Positions 29,337 to 37,531 are shown, counted from the stretch's first letter. The stretch: 64,000 nucleotides of DNA from Nitrosospira sp. Nsp11 (GCF_900142705.1 NZ_FRBV01000012.1:24614-88613); one strand, 5' to 3'. Numbers and translations: made by a program. The notes: generated by a model from the sequence alone, not told the origin.

Positions 29337-29639
29337 TCAATGGTGTTCAGTCTCGAATGCCGAGTGTTCTGACTGTTCGGGGTGTTCGGGGTGTTCGGGG
29401 TGTTCGGGGTGTTCGGCGGTTTCGTCAATACTTGAATGATTCATCTTGCCGAATATCAGATGAGCGGAAAAATTCAATCCCAAAGGCACCAGCAATGCAA
29501 CCACCAGCAATGCCGCCAGTGCGGTGTTAACGCTTACGTCGATTTCTCCGCGCGCTATTTTCCTGAGAACCCATATAGCCAGACAAAGCAATCCAGTCAG
29601 GATTATGACGCTAATGATTACTAAACCGCTATCAGCCAT
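29337..29639 (-). CDS. Small membrane protein with His-Pro-Glu repeat tail
   Basis: A 100-residue protein with two membrane helices (about residues 6-26 and 40-60) and a C-terminal tail made of (HPE)n followed by QSEHSAFETEHH. The tail comes from a 9-bp tandem DNA repeat. No known family was recognised. The His-rich tail could bind metal, which would suit a neighbour of a copper protein gene, but this is inference. Start at ATG 29639. Confidence 0.6.
   Translation of the reverse strand: MADSGLVIISVIILTGLLCLAIWVLRKIARGEIDVSVNTALAALLVVALLVPLGLNFSAHLIFGKMNHSSIDETAEHPEHPEHPEHPEQSEHSAFETEHH
29375..29419. repeat. 9-bp tandem repeat (GTTCGGGGT) inside a coding region
   Basis: Four perfect copies of GTTCGGGGT followed by a fifth imperfect copy (GTTCGGCGG). 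On the minus strand each unit adds three residues (His-Pro-Glu), so copy-number changes keep the frame. Confidence 0.9.
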
Positions 29640-30073
29640 GGTTTACCCGGTTTTTGATCGACAATATTACCGTAATTACGGGTTACTGTTACGCCCAAAA
29701 TTACGGTTTAGCGTGCCATGAAATGCTGAATGCAACCAGAAAGCAGCAATGTCGAAACTGGACAAGCTCGAATGACACGGGCTTAATCGAATCGGCCAGA
29801 AAACCTATCTTAAACTTGGACTTGAGGGAAAGCTTGCGATTGACATCCTCGATTATCCCCTTTAGTATTAAGCCCGGATTCGCGCGGGGCGAACTCCGGA
29901 ATAAAAACATAGGCAGAATTACAATTCTAACGATGAGTAGATCGCTAATCGTTAAGCTGGTCGCGTTCAAGGTGTTTTTTCCTTTGGCCAGGGATGTCGA
30001 GAATTGTAAGTACCGTTAAGCAAGAGCGGCTGCTATTTCATTAAAACGTAACGTATAGTAAAGGAAAGTGATT
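29640..30073. other. Intergenic region upstream of nitrosocyanin
   Basis: About 430 bp. Near the left side is a perfect palindrome CCGTAATTACGG at 29670-29681, just upstream of the leftward HPE-tail gene, followed by related ATTACGG words. The remainder has no convincing gene and must hold the nitrosocyanin promoter. An AAGGA ribosome site lies at 30061-30065. Confidence 0.5.
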
Positions 30074-30484
30074 ATGAAAAAAACCATAACGATGTTTGCG
30101 AGTCTAGCTTTGGGGTTGCTGTTAGTAGGAACCGCGCAGGCAAACGAGCAAAAATTCAAGGTAGTTATCAATGCTTATGACACTACAATTCCTGAGCTCA
30201 ATATAGAAGGTGTGACAGTCAAGAATATTCGCGCGTTCAACGTTATCAACGCGCCCGAGACTTTGGCTGTGAAAAAAGATACCAAGGTAACGATTACCGT
30301 AGAAAACAAATCTCCCATCAGCGAGGGATTTTCCATTGACGAATATGGAATTAAAGAAGTACTCAAGGCCGGAGAAACAAAAGATATTACTTTGGTAGCG
30401 AAGAAGAGCGGTGCGTTTACAATCTACTGCCAGCTCCATCCTTTGAATGTCCATTTATCGGGCACCTTGAACGTCATAGACTAA
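30074..30484 (+). CDS. ncyA: Nitrosocyanin, red copper protein of ammonia oxidisers
   Basis: A 136-residue exported cupredoxin. Residues 1-23 are a signal peptide ([20 protein letters not shown] then AQA). The mature part follows Nitrosomonas europaea nitrosocyanin almost residue for residue ([36 protein letters not shown]). The copper ligands are kept: Glu in [10 protein letters not shown], and Cys, His, His in [10 protein letters not shown]. It is an abundant periplasmic protein found only in ammonia-oxidising bacteria, proposed to act in electron transfer or catalysis of nitrogen oxides. ATG at 30074 is 8 bp from AAGGA; GTG at 30068 is the alternative. Confidence 0.97.
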   Translation: MKKTITMFASLALGLLLVGTAQANEQKFKVVINAYDTTIPELNIEGVTVKNIRAFNVINAPETLAVKKDTKVTITVENKSPISEGFSIDEYGIKEVLKAGETKDITLVAKKSGAFTIYCQLHPLNVHLSGTLNVID

Positions 30485-31055
30485 AGTACTTTGTACGAAG
30501 CCTATGAAGTAGCAGGATCGGCGGCACAGTAGAAAAAACGGAAGCAGCGAAGCTAACATCGACAACAACAGATTGGCGTGCCAATTTGGTCAATGTCAGC
30601 TTCGAAGCTGCCGAGCGCCGAAGCAGAAGTGGTATGGCAGGGCTCTTAAGATCGGAATGCAATAGTTGATAAGGTGCATTTAATCTGCCATACCGTGGCT
30701 GTTCATAATAAGCCTGATACTGCTTAGAAAGGTTATGGAGTATTTCCAGGGAGTAAGTATTGCTCACCCGGAACAATGAAACCCGCTACGCAGCGGGTTT
30801 TTTATTTGTAGTAAGTAGCATCGATTTAACAGGATAAGCCTCTTCAAAAGCTGGATTACTAAGTTTGATAGAAGTGTGTCTTTATCGACTTGGGCGGCCA
30901 CGCTCAACCGCTTCTGCGTAAACACCAACCCCTTCCTATCACGCCCATACTCCAACCCTTCATTATCGCTTGGATCGTATTTTGTATGCCACCGAACAGA
31001 TAAAACTCGTCAAAAGAGCATAATAAAACCTCAAATCAAAACGAGGAGAATTAAA
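30485..31055. other. Intergenic region with terminator
   Basis: About 570 bp without a recognised gene. It contains a hairpin terminator at 30779-30806 (listed separately) almost 300 bp beyond nitrosocyanin, and the promoter and GAGGAG ribosome site for the DUF3309 gene. The stretch 30485-30778 shows nothing identifiable; an untranslated 3' region or small RNA cannot be excluded. Confidence 0.45.
30779..30806 (+). terminator. Intrinsic terminator
   Basis: AAACCCGCT / AGCGGGTTT, a 9-bp stem with 4-base loop followed by a T-run. Strong rho-independent form. It ends transcripts coming from the nitrosocyanin side. Confidence 0.85.
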
Positions 31056-31214
31056 ATGACTCTCGGAACGATTCTTATGATTGTGCTGATACTTGCCCTG
31101 GTGGGTGCGATTCCAACATGGGGTTACAGCAGCGGCTGGGGTTATGGACCGAGTGGCGGTATCGGATTCGTGCTGTTAATAGTGCTTATTTTGGTTTTGT
31201 TGGGGCACATCTAG
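31056..31214 (+). CDS. DUF3309 small membrane protein
   Basis: A 52-residue hydrophobic protein with two membrane segments (residues 4-20 and 36-51) separated by a Gly/Trp/Tyr-rich loop (WGYSSGWGYGPSGG). This is the DUF3309 pattern, widespread and without known function. ATG at 31056 has a GAGGAG site 9 bp upstream. Confidence 0.85.
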   Translation: MTLGTILMIVLILALVGAIPTWGYSSGWGYGPSGGIGFVLLIVLILVLLGHI

Positions 31215-31240
31215 CTTGCTAAGCTGAAAGCTATGCGGAA

Positions 31241-31481
31241 TTACGAGAAGAGGCCCGCCAGTAGCGTATAGATGACAGATAGCCCCATGCCGAACCATGC
31301 GAGCTAGTAGTATTTGTATGAACTGGTGCGGGGATATCGCTACCAGGGCGACGAAGGCGATGAAGAAGAGGATGAGCAGGGCCATCGGCAAAAAAAAGTA
31401 TATTCCCATACTTTCTGGGTGGAATAACATCAGTTGTTCAAATTTTTCTAATAACTGAAGAATCGCAGCATTAAATACCAA
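31241..31481 (-). pseudogene. Frameshifted small membrane protein
   Basis: The minus strand encodes a membrane segment FFLPMALLILFFIAFVALVA followed by ISPHQFIQ, then the frame is lost. In another frame the sequence continues LAWFGMGLSVIYTLLAGLFS and a stop at 31241. The two pieces together read like one membrane protein broken by an indel near 31305. No family recognised. A start is unclear (ATG near 31430 or 31409). Confidence 0.4.
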
Positions 31482-31510
31482 TAGGGTCAGACTTAGTCTG
31501 ACCCTATTGG
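31478..31510. repeat. Inverted repeat of the GGGTCAGAC type
   Basis: CCAATAGGGTCAGAC and its exact complement flank a TTA centre: 15-bp perfect arms. It lies just downstream of the deaminase gene (minus) and could act as a terminator-like hairpin, though no T-run follows. The core word AGGGTCAGAC reappears at 36089-36098 beside the IS element. Confidence 0.75.
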
Positions 31511-31532
31511 CTCTCGATCGGGAGTCGCTGGT

Positions 31533-32000
31533 TTACGAAGTGCGGTCGGCCTGCTTTGCCTTCCACTGCGCGTAAAGGCCCTCTTCGTCCGCAGGCTTCA
31601 ACGGCCGTAGCACTACTTCCTGCTGCAAGGGTGGGCGAGCCATCTGTGCATAGACGTCAGCAGTCGACAGTCCATATGGCTCGCCCTCATCGTTGGAATA
31701 GGCGAACCATGCCCGATGGATACCGCACAGGTGCATTGCGGCCAGGCACATGGGGCATGGGTGACCGCTGGCGTAGATTTCGCAGCCATCCAGATCGGGA
31801 CGGCCCAGCACACGGCTGGCTTGGCGGATCGCCTGCATTTCAGCGTGACAGGTCGGATCCTGCGTACTATGAATCTCGTTTACCGCTTGGGCGATCACCT
31901 GCCCTTGGTATACCAGCACCGCACCGAAAGGCCGACCCCCGGCCTTGATATTGGCCCGGGCCAGCGCCAGGGCTTCTCGCATGTGCTGCTCGCTGCTCAT
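31533..32000 (-). CDS. Nucleoside/guanine deaminase (CDA fold)
   Basis: A 155-residue zinc deaminase: CHAEMQAI (His and Glu, about residues 51-53) and GHPCPMCLAAM (two Cys ligands, about 81-84). Length and motif favour a guanine deaminase or tRNA-adenosine-deaminase-like member. It lacks the C-terminal basic helix of TadA, so guanine or a related base is more likely. It begins an accessory segment and is followed by an inverted repeat. Confidence 0.82.
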   Translation of the reverse strand: MSSEQHMREALALARANIKAGGRPFGAVLVYQGQVIAQAVNEIHSTQDPTCHAEMQAIRQASRVLGRPDLDGCEIYASGHPCPMCLAAMHLCGIHRAWFAYSNDEGEPYGLSTADVYAQMARPPLQQEVVLRPLKPADEEGLYAQWKAKQADRTS

Positions 32001-32190
32001 GATTGTGCCTTCTTGTAACCCAAGGTCGAGTATGGCGAGCCAGTTGTTTCACCTCACTGATGATGAGGTAGCTTATGATTGCCCGTTCGTTGTTTATAGG
32101 ACCATGCCGAGGGTTCTCGTTGTGGAGATATGCGGCTGAGATAACCAGCGTTTCAGTGTGAATATTAATAAAACAGGAAAGATATGGCAA

Positions 32191-32215
32191 CAAAAACCCG
32201 CCTGAGCGGGTTCTG
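32191..32215 (-). terminator. Intrinsic terminator for the HTH gene
   Basis: On the minus strand AACCCGC, CTCA loop, GCGGGTT followed by TTTG. It lies 20 bp beyond the stop of the XRE gene at 32232. Confidence 0.7.
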
Positions 32216-32231
32216 GGCTGCGGTACGAGGC

Positions 32232-32504
32232 TCATTCTGCCAGAAGGTCTACCGGCACATCCAGCGCGCGCGCCAACGCTGACAATACTGCTATTGTTCC
32301 TGTCCGCTTACCGTTCTCGATCTGGCTCAAGAATGCCTTGCTTATCCCAGCGCTATCTGCCAAGGCTTGCAGGGTCAACTTGCGATAATTGCGCCACGCC
32401 TTTATCCGATGCGCGCCGTCGAGAGTCGCATACAGGACTTCTGCAGGAATGCGGTTGCCATCGTCAGCCGCCTTAGCCGCTTCATAAAGCGCAATGTCGT
32501 CCAT
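32232..32504 (-). CDS. XRE-family HTH protein (orphan antitoxin-like)
   Basis: A 90-residue protein. HTH at about residues 36-85: IKAWRNYRKLTLQALADSAG, ISKAFLSQIENGKRTG, LSALARALDVPVDLL. The N-terminal part (YEAAKAADDGNRIPAEVLYA) is like antitoxins that pair with RelE-type toxins, but no toxin gene is recognisable upstream. It diverges from the HigBA-like pair with 135 bp between, containing a 16-bp palindrome. Confidence 0.8.
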   Translation of the reverse strand: MDDIALYEAAKAADDGNRIPAEVLYATLDGAHRIKAWRNYRKLTLQALADSAGISKAFLSQIENGKRTGTIAVLSALARALDVPVDLLAE

Positions 32505-32608
32505 ATCAATAAAAACCTATAATTCCGCGCACGCTTCGCGTCAGAAGACAATGATGATGTCCGCACCCAAGCATATTCCCAAGCGCAGATTGCTTTTTGC
32601 GCAGTTTC

Positions 32609-32624
32609 GTATAAAATTTTATAC
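32609..32624. promoter_or_regulatory. Perfect palindrome before the toxin-antitoxin operon
   Basis: GTATAAAATTTTATAC is a perfect 16-bp palindrome, 15 bp before the toxin ATG and overlapping likely -10 elements. This is the position of an autoregulatory operator bound by an antitoxin. It could also serve the divergent XRE gene. Confidence 0.65.
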
Positions 32625-32639
32625 ACAACTATACACCAC

Positions 32640-32980
32640 ATGAAGCCCAAAAAAGAGATTCGGTGGATAGGTTCCGCCTATGAAGACCTGCTGGCATTTC
32701 CCGACGACCCACGTCGCATAGCCGGATTTCAGCTAGGAAAAGTACAGGCCGGCTTGGAGCCGGAAGACTGGCGGGCATTCGACGAGGCGGGTACCGGTAC
32801 ACGAGAAATTCGCATTCGGGAAAGCAGCGGCATTTACCGGGTGATGTATGTAAATTCGAGGAAGCGGTATATGTGCTGCATTGCTTCCAGAAAAAAGTGC
32901 AGGCAACCAGCAGGCGCGACAAAGATATTGCAGAGGCGCGTTATCGTGCCGTAATCAGCATGAGGAGAGACAGGAAATGA
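32640..32980 (+). pseudogene. HigB/Gp49-like toxin (DUF891) with one-base frameshift
   Basis: A HigB-type mRNA-cleaving toxin. The first 71 codons match (EIRWIGSAYEDLLAFP, REIRIRESSGIYRVMYV). At about 32850-32855 (GTAAATTCGAG) one base is missing: the conserved continuation FEEAVYVLHCFQKK, VQATSRRDKDIAEARYRA, VISMRRDRK is present in the other frame and ends in TGA at 32978-32980. That stop overlaps the antitoxin ATG (ATGA), exactly as in intact HigBA-type pairs. In its present frame the protein ends at 32954 with a scrambled tail. It is an inactivated toxin unless the indel is a sequence error. Confidence 0.85.
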
Positions 32981-33309
32981 AGATCGATATCGAAATCGGA
33001 CATGTGACCAAGCCTGGAGCGAATCTGTTTCTGGAGCTTGGTTTCCCGGCCGAGGAAGCAGAGCGACTGCAAGAAGCCTCTCGGAAACAGATCAACGACA
33101 CGCAATTACTCAAGGAACAACTGATGCTGGAACTGGCGGAATGGATCGCGCAGCATCACCTCAAACAAACGGAAGCCGCAAAAATCCTGATGGTGTCGCG
33201 GCCCCGAGTCTCCGACGTAATAAACAGGAAAACAGCCAAGTTCACCATTGATACGCTAGTGGAAATGCTGAGCCGGATTGGCAAGCCGGTGCGGTTAGCG
33301 GTGGATTAA
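32977..33309 (+). CDS. HigA-like XRE antitoxin
   Basis: A 110-residue antitoxin. HTH at about residues 60-98: LAEWIAQHHLKQTEAAKILM, VSRPRVSDVINRK, and TIDTLVEMLSRIGKPVRL. It pairs with the upstream DUF891 toxin; ATGA overlap at 32977 shows translational coupling. It is intact while the toxin is broken. Confidence 0.88.
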   Translation: MKIDIEIGHVTKPGANLFLELGFPAEEAERLQEASRKQINDTQLLKEQLMLELAEWIAQHHLKQTEAAKILMVSRPRVSDVINRKTAKFTIDTLVEMLSRIGKPVRLAVD

Positions 33310-33339
33310 TACTGGGCTACACCCACTGGTTTTCGTATA

Positions 33340-33597
33340 TCACTTTGCGTAAGGTCCAAGTAGCAAAAATGGCCGTTTCTCAAGCTCTTGCTCTGCTTCT
33401 TCGGGTTTTTCCAGTAAGGATGAGTCATTCCAAGGATCATCTACCTGCACCCATTTATTACGATATTTGCGCAGAGTGTGTAGATCATCTTTCAAAATAC
33501 TGTCGATTGGAGCAGTATTGATCAATTCGACCAAACGTTCTGTGTTCGTACTCGAATATTCCGATCTCAGACAGGTTTCACAATCTGATAGAAGAAT
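33340..33597 (-). pseudogene. 3' remnant of a protein with HEPN-like tail
   Basis: The minus strand is open from 33597 to a stop at 33340 with no good start codon. The product contains ETCLRSEYSSTNTERLVELI and TLRKYRNKWVQVDDPWNDSS. The RKYRNKWV-x-V phrase resembles the Arg-x4-6-His motif of HEPN ribonuclease-like domains, with Gln in place of His. A TAG ends the frame upstream. It looks like the C-terminal end of a larger gene that has been truncated. Identification is tentative. Confidence 0.4.
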
Positions 33598-33789
33598 CTA
33601 TGGAGCCAAAATCGGTTGATGAGAATCGTTCCGGCCGTCTAGACCACACGTACTCGAACTCGCGGAAGCAACCAATATTGTCTTTTATGTTGACTCAATC
33701 GAGTCTGGAGTATTTGCGTTAGGACGGTGCTATGATAGCGACATACTCGTTTTATCCAGTTATTTCAATATCTTAACGATAAGTACATT

Positions 33790-35478
33790 TTAACAATTCT
33801 TCATCATTCTCTCAAGCGCTACAACCAATGCGTCAATGGAGTTCCGCTTGTAAGAATTCAATGCATTTTTTGGGTCATTAGCAATGGATTGGGCTACTGC
33901 ACATTTAATTCTAGCTAAAATTGAGTCACTCCATGGTTTTCCTTGATCCATTGCCACGTTCTTAACTCGATCTGACCATTTTTTATTGCTTTTGAATTTT
34001 GTTACCCCCAGGTCGATTCCAAATTGTGAAAGCACGGAATCTTTATACAATTCTAGCATTACACAGTCTTCGAACTCAGCATTATCCATTCCGAGGCAAT
34101 TAATCATTGTGCAACTGTTGAGTGATATTAATGACGCTTTCTCTGCCTTATCGAAGGCCATTTTTCCAGCTTCATCTCCATCAAGAAGCGAGTGCGTTAG
34201 GCAAAGAAAATTCTTTAGAAGGGAAAGTTTGTATGAGAGATTGCCAGCCCCACCTAGTGGCTCGATTACTAAAGTATTATTTTTTAAAGCCTTCGAAATT
34301 TTTTCGCTAAGATGGGGGAGCAATGATTTTAGCGCGAGAACGTCTTCTTCGCCTTCTACAACCAATGCAAAGCTCGCATTTGTGAGATTGTCAGAGGCCC
34401 TTATTCCAAGCAAATCTCTAATAGATCCGACATTTTTTGCTGGGGTTGCTTTCCCATCGCTAATAATAATATTTGATTTTATATCCGCACGATCAACAAA
34501 CAACGGATTATGAGTGGTAATGATTACCTGGCTTGTTTCTGAAATTGTTCTAATAATTTCATTTACTTGGTGGATTGCCCCAGGATGTAGGTGGGATTCC
34601 GGTTCCTCGATTGCCAATATGGAGGCCCCACCCCTTGAATTGTGGTTCTTGAGCAAACCTAAGGCTGCGAGGCTTTTAACTCCGTCACCCTTATATTCGA
34701 TACTTGTCGGCGTGCCGTCATCAATAACAACGCTAAAATCACGCCGAAGAGCAACCCGTCTGTTAGATTCGGGAATTTCAATTTTTACGCTGGTGATATT
34801 TGGCAAAAACTCATTTAAAGGTACTTGTACTCTAAGTGCCAAATCGTCAAGTATCGGTTGTTGCAACTTCGCAATGGTATCTAGTGCAGCCAAATAAAAT
34901 TGATTGGTTTCAAGTGTCCGCAACTCCTGCGAAAGCATCTTTCCAATCAATTCAAGGGCTTCATTGTCTGTTCGTACCGCTGGAATGTAATTAAAATATA
35001 TTCTATCAGCAACAAATTTTGCGATTTTGGCCGACTGTGTTGAAAGTGACTTGGTTCCTTTGCCCGGCTTTATAAGTTTTATTGCGGGCGTATTATCTTT
35101 TCCCACTCGGATCTCTAAGGGTAAGGCGCCATTAAAATTCGAACCTATTTCAGTTTTGAAACCAGCAATATCATCATCGTCTAGAAGAAACTCAAGTTTA
35201 AATATAGTTTGATTGGTTGCCTTTCGCTGTTGGAGTTGCACGGGAAAATCTCGCTTCCAATCATATGGCTGTTCATCTGAATACAGTCTTACCGATCTTT
35301 TTATTATGGCGTTTGCGGCATGTACCTGCAAAATTAACATTGCGACTTGCAATGACCTAAGAATATTAGATTTTCCTTCATTATTCTTTCCGATCAACAC
35401 GGTGGTGTCTGATATGGCTATTTTATGTGCCGCAGTGATGCTGCGATAATTTGTGACCGAGAAAAAAGAAAGTTTCAA
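33790..35478 (-). CDS. OLD-family ATP-dependent endonuclease
   Basis: A 562-residue protein. ATPase half: Walker A IGKNNEGKSNILR (residues 28-40), ABC-type signature region YKGDGVKSLAALG, Walker B SILAIEEPESHLHP and a His switch VIITTHNPLFVDRA. TOPRIM nuclease half: LVVEGEEDVLAL and SLLDGDEAGKMAF. OLD enzymes act against phages and plasmids. No UvrD/GajB gene follows, so this is a class 1 (single-gene) OLD rather than Gabija. Its AT-rich composition suggests acquisition. It starts at ATG 35478. Confidence 0.9.
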   Translation of the reverse strand: MKLSFFSVTNYRSITAAHKIAISDTTVLIGKNNEGKSNILRSLQVAMLILQVHAANAIIKRSVRLYSDEQPYDWKRDFPVQLQQRKATNQTIFKLEFLLDDDDIAGFKTEIGSNFNGALPLEIRVGKDNTPAIKLIKPGKGTKSLSTQSAKIAKFVADRIYFNYIPAVRTDNEALELIGKMLSQELRTLETNQFYLAALDTIAKLQQPILDDLALRVQVPLNEFLPNITSVKIEIPESNRRVALRRDFSVVIDDGTPTSIEYKGDGVKSLAALGLLKNHNSRGGASILAIEEPESHLHPGAIHQVNEIIRTISETSQVIITTHNPLFVDRADIKSNIIISDGKATPAKNVGSIRDLLGIRASDNLTNASFALVVEGEEDVLALKSLLPHLSEKISKALKNNTLVIEPLGGAGNLSYKLSLLKNFLCLTHSLLDGDEAGKMAFDKAEKASLISLNSCTMINCLGMDNAEFEDCVMLELYKDSVLSQFGIDLGVTKFKSNKKWSDRVKNVAMDQGKPWSDSILARIKCAVAQSIANDPKNALNSYKRNSIDALVVALERMMKNC

Positions 35479-36095
35479 AATCTAATAACCTTAATAAGTG
35501 AACATTAACGCTAGAGTTCTGCCACGACCTGAAGGAGTAGGCAACTTGATTGGCATGCCAAAATGCTCACTACTAACAGACATTCACCCAATTTAAACTA
35601 TTTAAATATGTCGAGCGTCAGTAGCGCAAAAACATTCTTTGTGCAACGGGCCCCCAAGTTAGCGAATATCGCAATATCATTGCAAGCACCGGCACTTTGC
35701 GCATTGTAGAGCTTTTAATGATGAGCCATTGGACGAAAGTTCATCCGGGAGCACCTGGGGAGTTGAAGTGTTCAGAACTGTGGCTTCATTCCTTCGAATT
35801 CGACGATTCCAACCTCGTGGAATTGCACCACATTAAAGAGGGTCGTCTAAGCGGGCGGTAACGCATGTACCGATGAAATGTTAGCGCTTAGGCTGCGCGT
35901 GTTGTACTTGAATCGGAAAATTCGCGCGCTGAGAAATAGTGGGGATTTGTTCGAATGCCCCGGGGGACGCCACCCCCATCTGTTTTGCGAGGTCAGCGAC
36001 GACGGCCTTAATTCGCTAAGGTTCAAGGGCTTTAATTTGGTGGAATTACACTAAATTAGAATTTTTTAAGACCCTATAGAGAACCTATAGGGTCA
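35479..36095. other. Intergenic stretch between OLD gene and IS element
   Basis: About 620 bp with no gene I can support. Two similar words occur, near 35816 (CGTGGAATTGCACCACATTA) and 36038 (GGTGGAATTACACTAAATTA), possibly ends of a decayed element. An inverted repeat ACCCTATAG / CTATAGGGT occurs at 36071-36093, immediately left of the IS insertion. Confidence 0.5.
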
Positions 36096-36125
36096 GACTG
36101 AGCTAACCCGCGTTTTCCGGACGGT

Positions 36126-36996
36126 TTAATTCGGAACCTTTCTGCTGGCCTTCTCGAATACTACCGGGCTGACATATCCCAGAGTTTGATGGATCCGCTG
36201 ACGATTATAGAAGAGCTCAATATAGCTGAAGATCGCTGTCCTGGCGCTTTCGCGGCTTTGGAAGTCGGTATGATGGATGAGCTCGTTCTTCAAGTTCGAG
36301 AAGAAGCTTTCAGCCACCGCGTTGTCGTAAGCACTGCCTTTTGAGCCCATGCTCGGCATGCATTCCCGCCTTTGCCATCTGCTCACAATATCTTTGGCTC
36401 CAATAGATGGCGCCCTGATCTGTGTGATGAATCAAGTCCGGCTTGGGTGCGCGATGCTCAATTGCCATGTTCAGCGCGCCCAGTGTCAAGGCCTCGTTGG
36501 GTCGATCTCCCATGGACCAGCCTACGACTCTGCGCGAGTACAGATCAAGCAACACTGCCAAGTAAAGCCAACCGGCCCGTGTGCGAATGAAGGTCATGTC
36601 ACCTACCCAAACCAGATTAGGTTGGCGGGCATGAAAGCGTCGCTCTATCCGATCGGGTGCCGCCTGGGGAAGCTTGTGATGCTCGACCGTGATCCGGAAC
36701 CGGCGCTTGCGTTGTGCTTCGATCCCCGCCTGACTGCGTAATCTGGCGACACGATGCTTGCCGCAAGCAATGCCTGCCTGGTTGAGCGCCCTCCAGGTCT
36801 TGACTGCGCCATAATTCTTACACGTTTGCTCATGTAGCCGGCGGATTTGGCCGAGCAATTGACGATTGGCAAGAGTCCGTGCAGACGGACCGCGCTCCTG
36901 CCACTCATAAAATCCGCTGCGCGAAACAGTCAATACCTGGCACATGGCTGAGAGGTGGAACTGCTGACGATGTTGGGCAATGAACTCGTACTTCAC
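36126..36996 (-). pseudogene. IS3-family transposase orfB, frameshifted
   Basis: DDE integrase-type transposase. Start is GTG at 36996, overlapping the orfA stop. The first 216 residues include a helix-turn-helix (AMCQVLTVSRSGFYEWQERG) and catalytic Asp (LVWVGDMTFIRT) and Asp (LIHHTDQGAIYWS). Near 36355 a single-base indel changes frame; the rest (MPSMGSKGSAYDNAVAESFF, with catalytic Glu, then NLKNELIHHTDFQSRE) is in another frame to 36126. The transposase is therefore split. Confidence 0.9.
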
Positions 36997-37322
36997 GGCA
37001 GTTCCCGCGCAAAGTACGCTGCGGCCTTTTTTAAGATGTCGCGCTCCTCGATCACCCTTTTGAGTTCAGCGCGCAATCGCTCATTCTCACTGCGCTCATC
37101 TTCGGGCTTGCGCCCCGACCCATGAAAGGCCTGTTCTTTGCCAACTTTGCCCAGTTGCGCCTGCCACTTGTATAACTGGTTGCGGGCAATCCCCAGTTCC
37201 AATGCAATCTTTGTGGCAGGCTTCTGTCCAAGTTCCAGAAGCCTGACTGCCTCAAGTTTGAATTCCTTGCTGTAGCGATTTCGCTCACGCTCGGAATTCT
37301 GTTTCCCAACATTCTTCTCCAT
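36993..37322 (-). CDS. IS3-family transposase orfA
   Basis: A 109-residue DNA-binding protein: HTH (RYSKEFKLEAVRLLELGQ, TKIALELGIARNQLYKWQ) and a leucine-zipper-like C-terminus (ENERLRAELKRVIEERDILK). A slippery A-AAA-AAG at 37026-37032 in the proper frame would allow a -1 shift into orfB, giving the OrfAB transposase normal for IS3 elements. The -1 frame is open from there into orfB. Confidence 0.93.
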   Translation of the reverse strand: MEKNVGKQNSERERNRYSKEFKLEAVRLLELGQKPATKIALELGIARNQLYKWQAQLGKVGKEQAFHGSGRKPEDERSENERLRAELKRVIEERDILKKAAAYFARELP

Positions 37323-37487
37323 TTGGCACCTCCGTTCACATTGTCTACCTTCTAATGTGTCCGGAAAAGCCGGGTTAGCTCAGACTCCATTGATACGAAT
37401 AAACCTTCACAATGGCGCTGTCCAAAAAAAAGACCTCGAATTCGAGGGAATATCTGTTGCTCGAATTTTTCAAGTAACTGAATGTAT

Positions 37488-37500
37488 TCTATGGGGTCAC
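37488..37500. repeat. Left copy of TCTATGGGGTCAC repeat
   Basis: An exact 13-bp match to 38815-38827. The two copies enclose the DUF488 gene pair in the same orientation. Function unknown. Confidence 0.7.
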
Positions 37501-37531
37501 ACATTGAACGTTGAATATGAAGACATCACCG

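Larger units (their letters stand above)
36099..37382. mobile_element. IS3-family insertion sequence
   Basis: 1284 bp. Terminal inverted repeats begin TGAGCTAACCCG at both ends (left GCGTTTTCCGGAC, right GCTTTTCCGGACA). It is flanked by a 3-bp direct repeat GAC (36096-36098 and 37383-37385), the usual IS3 target duplication. It carries orfA and orfB on the minus strand. The right inverted repeat is close to the orfA start. orfB is frameshifted, so the copy should be immobile by itself. Confidence 0.92.

Noticed and set aside
29375..29419. Tandem repeats considered as iterons or an origin
   Set aside because: Only 9 bp long, within a coding region, with no replication gene nearby.
29654..30019. 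A 121-codon plus-strand frame before nitrosocyanin
   Set aside because: No domain or ribosome site; the region looks like regulatory non-coding DNA.
33790..35478. Gabija system
   Set aside because: The OLD-type gene is present but no GajB helicase gene lies on either side.
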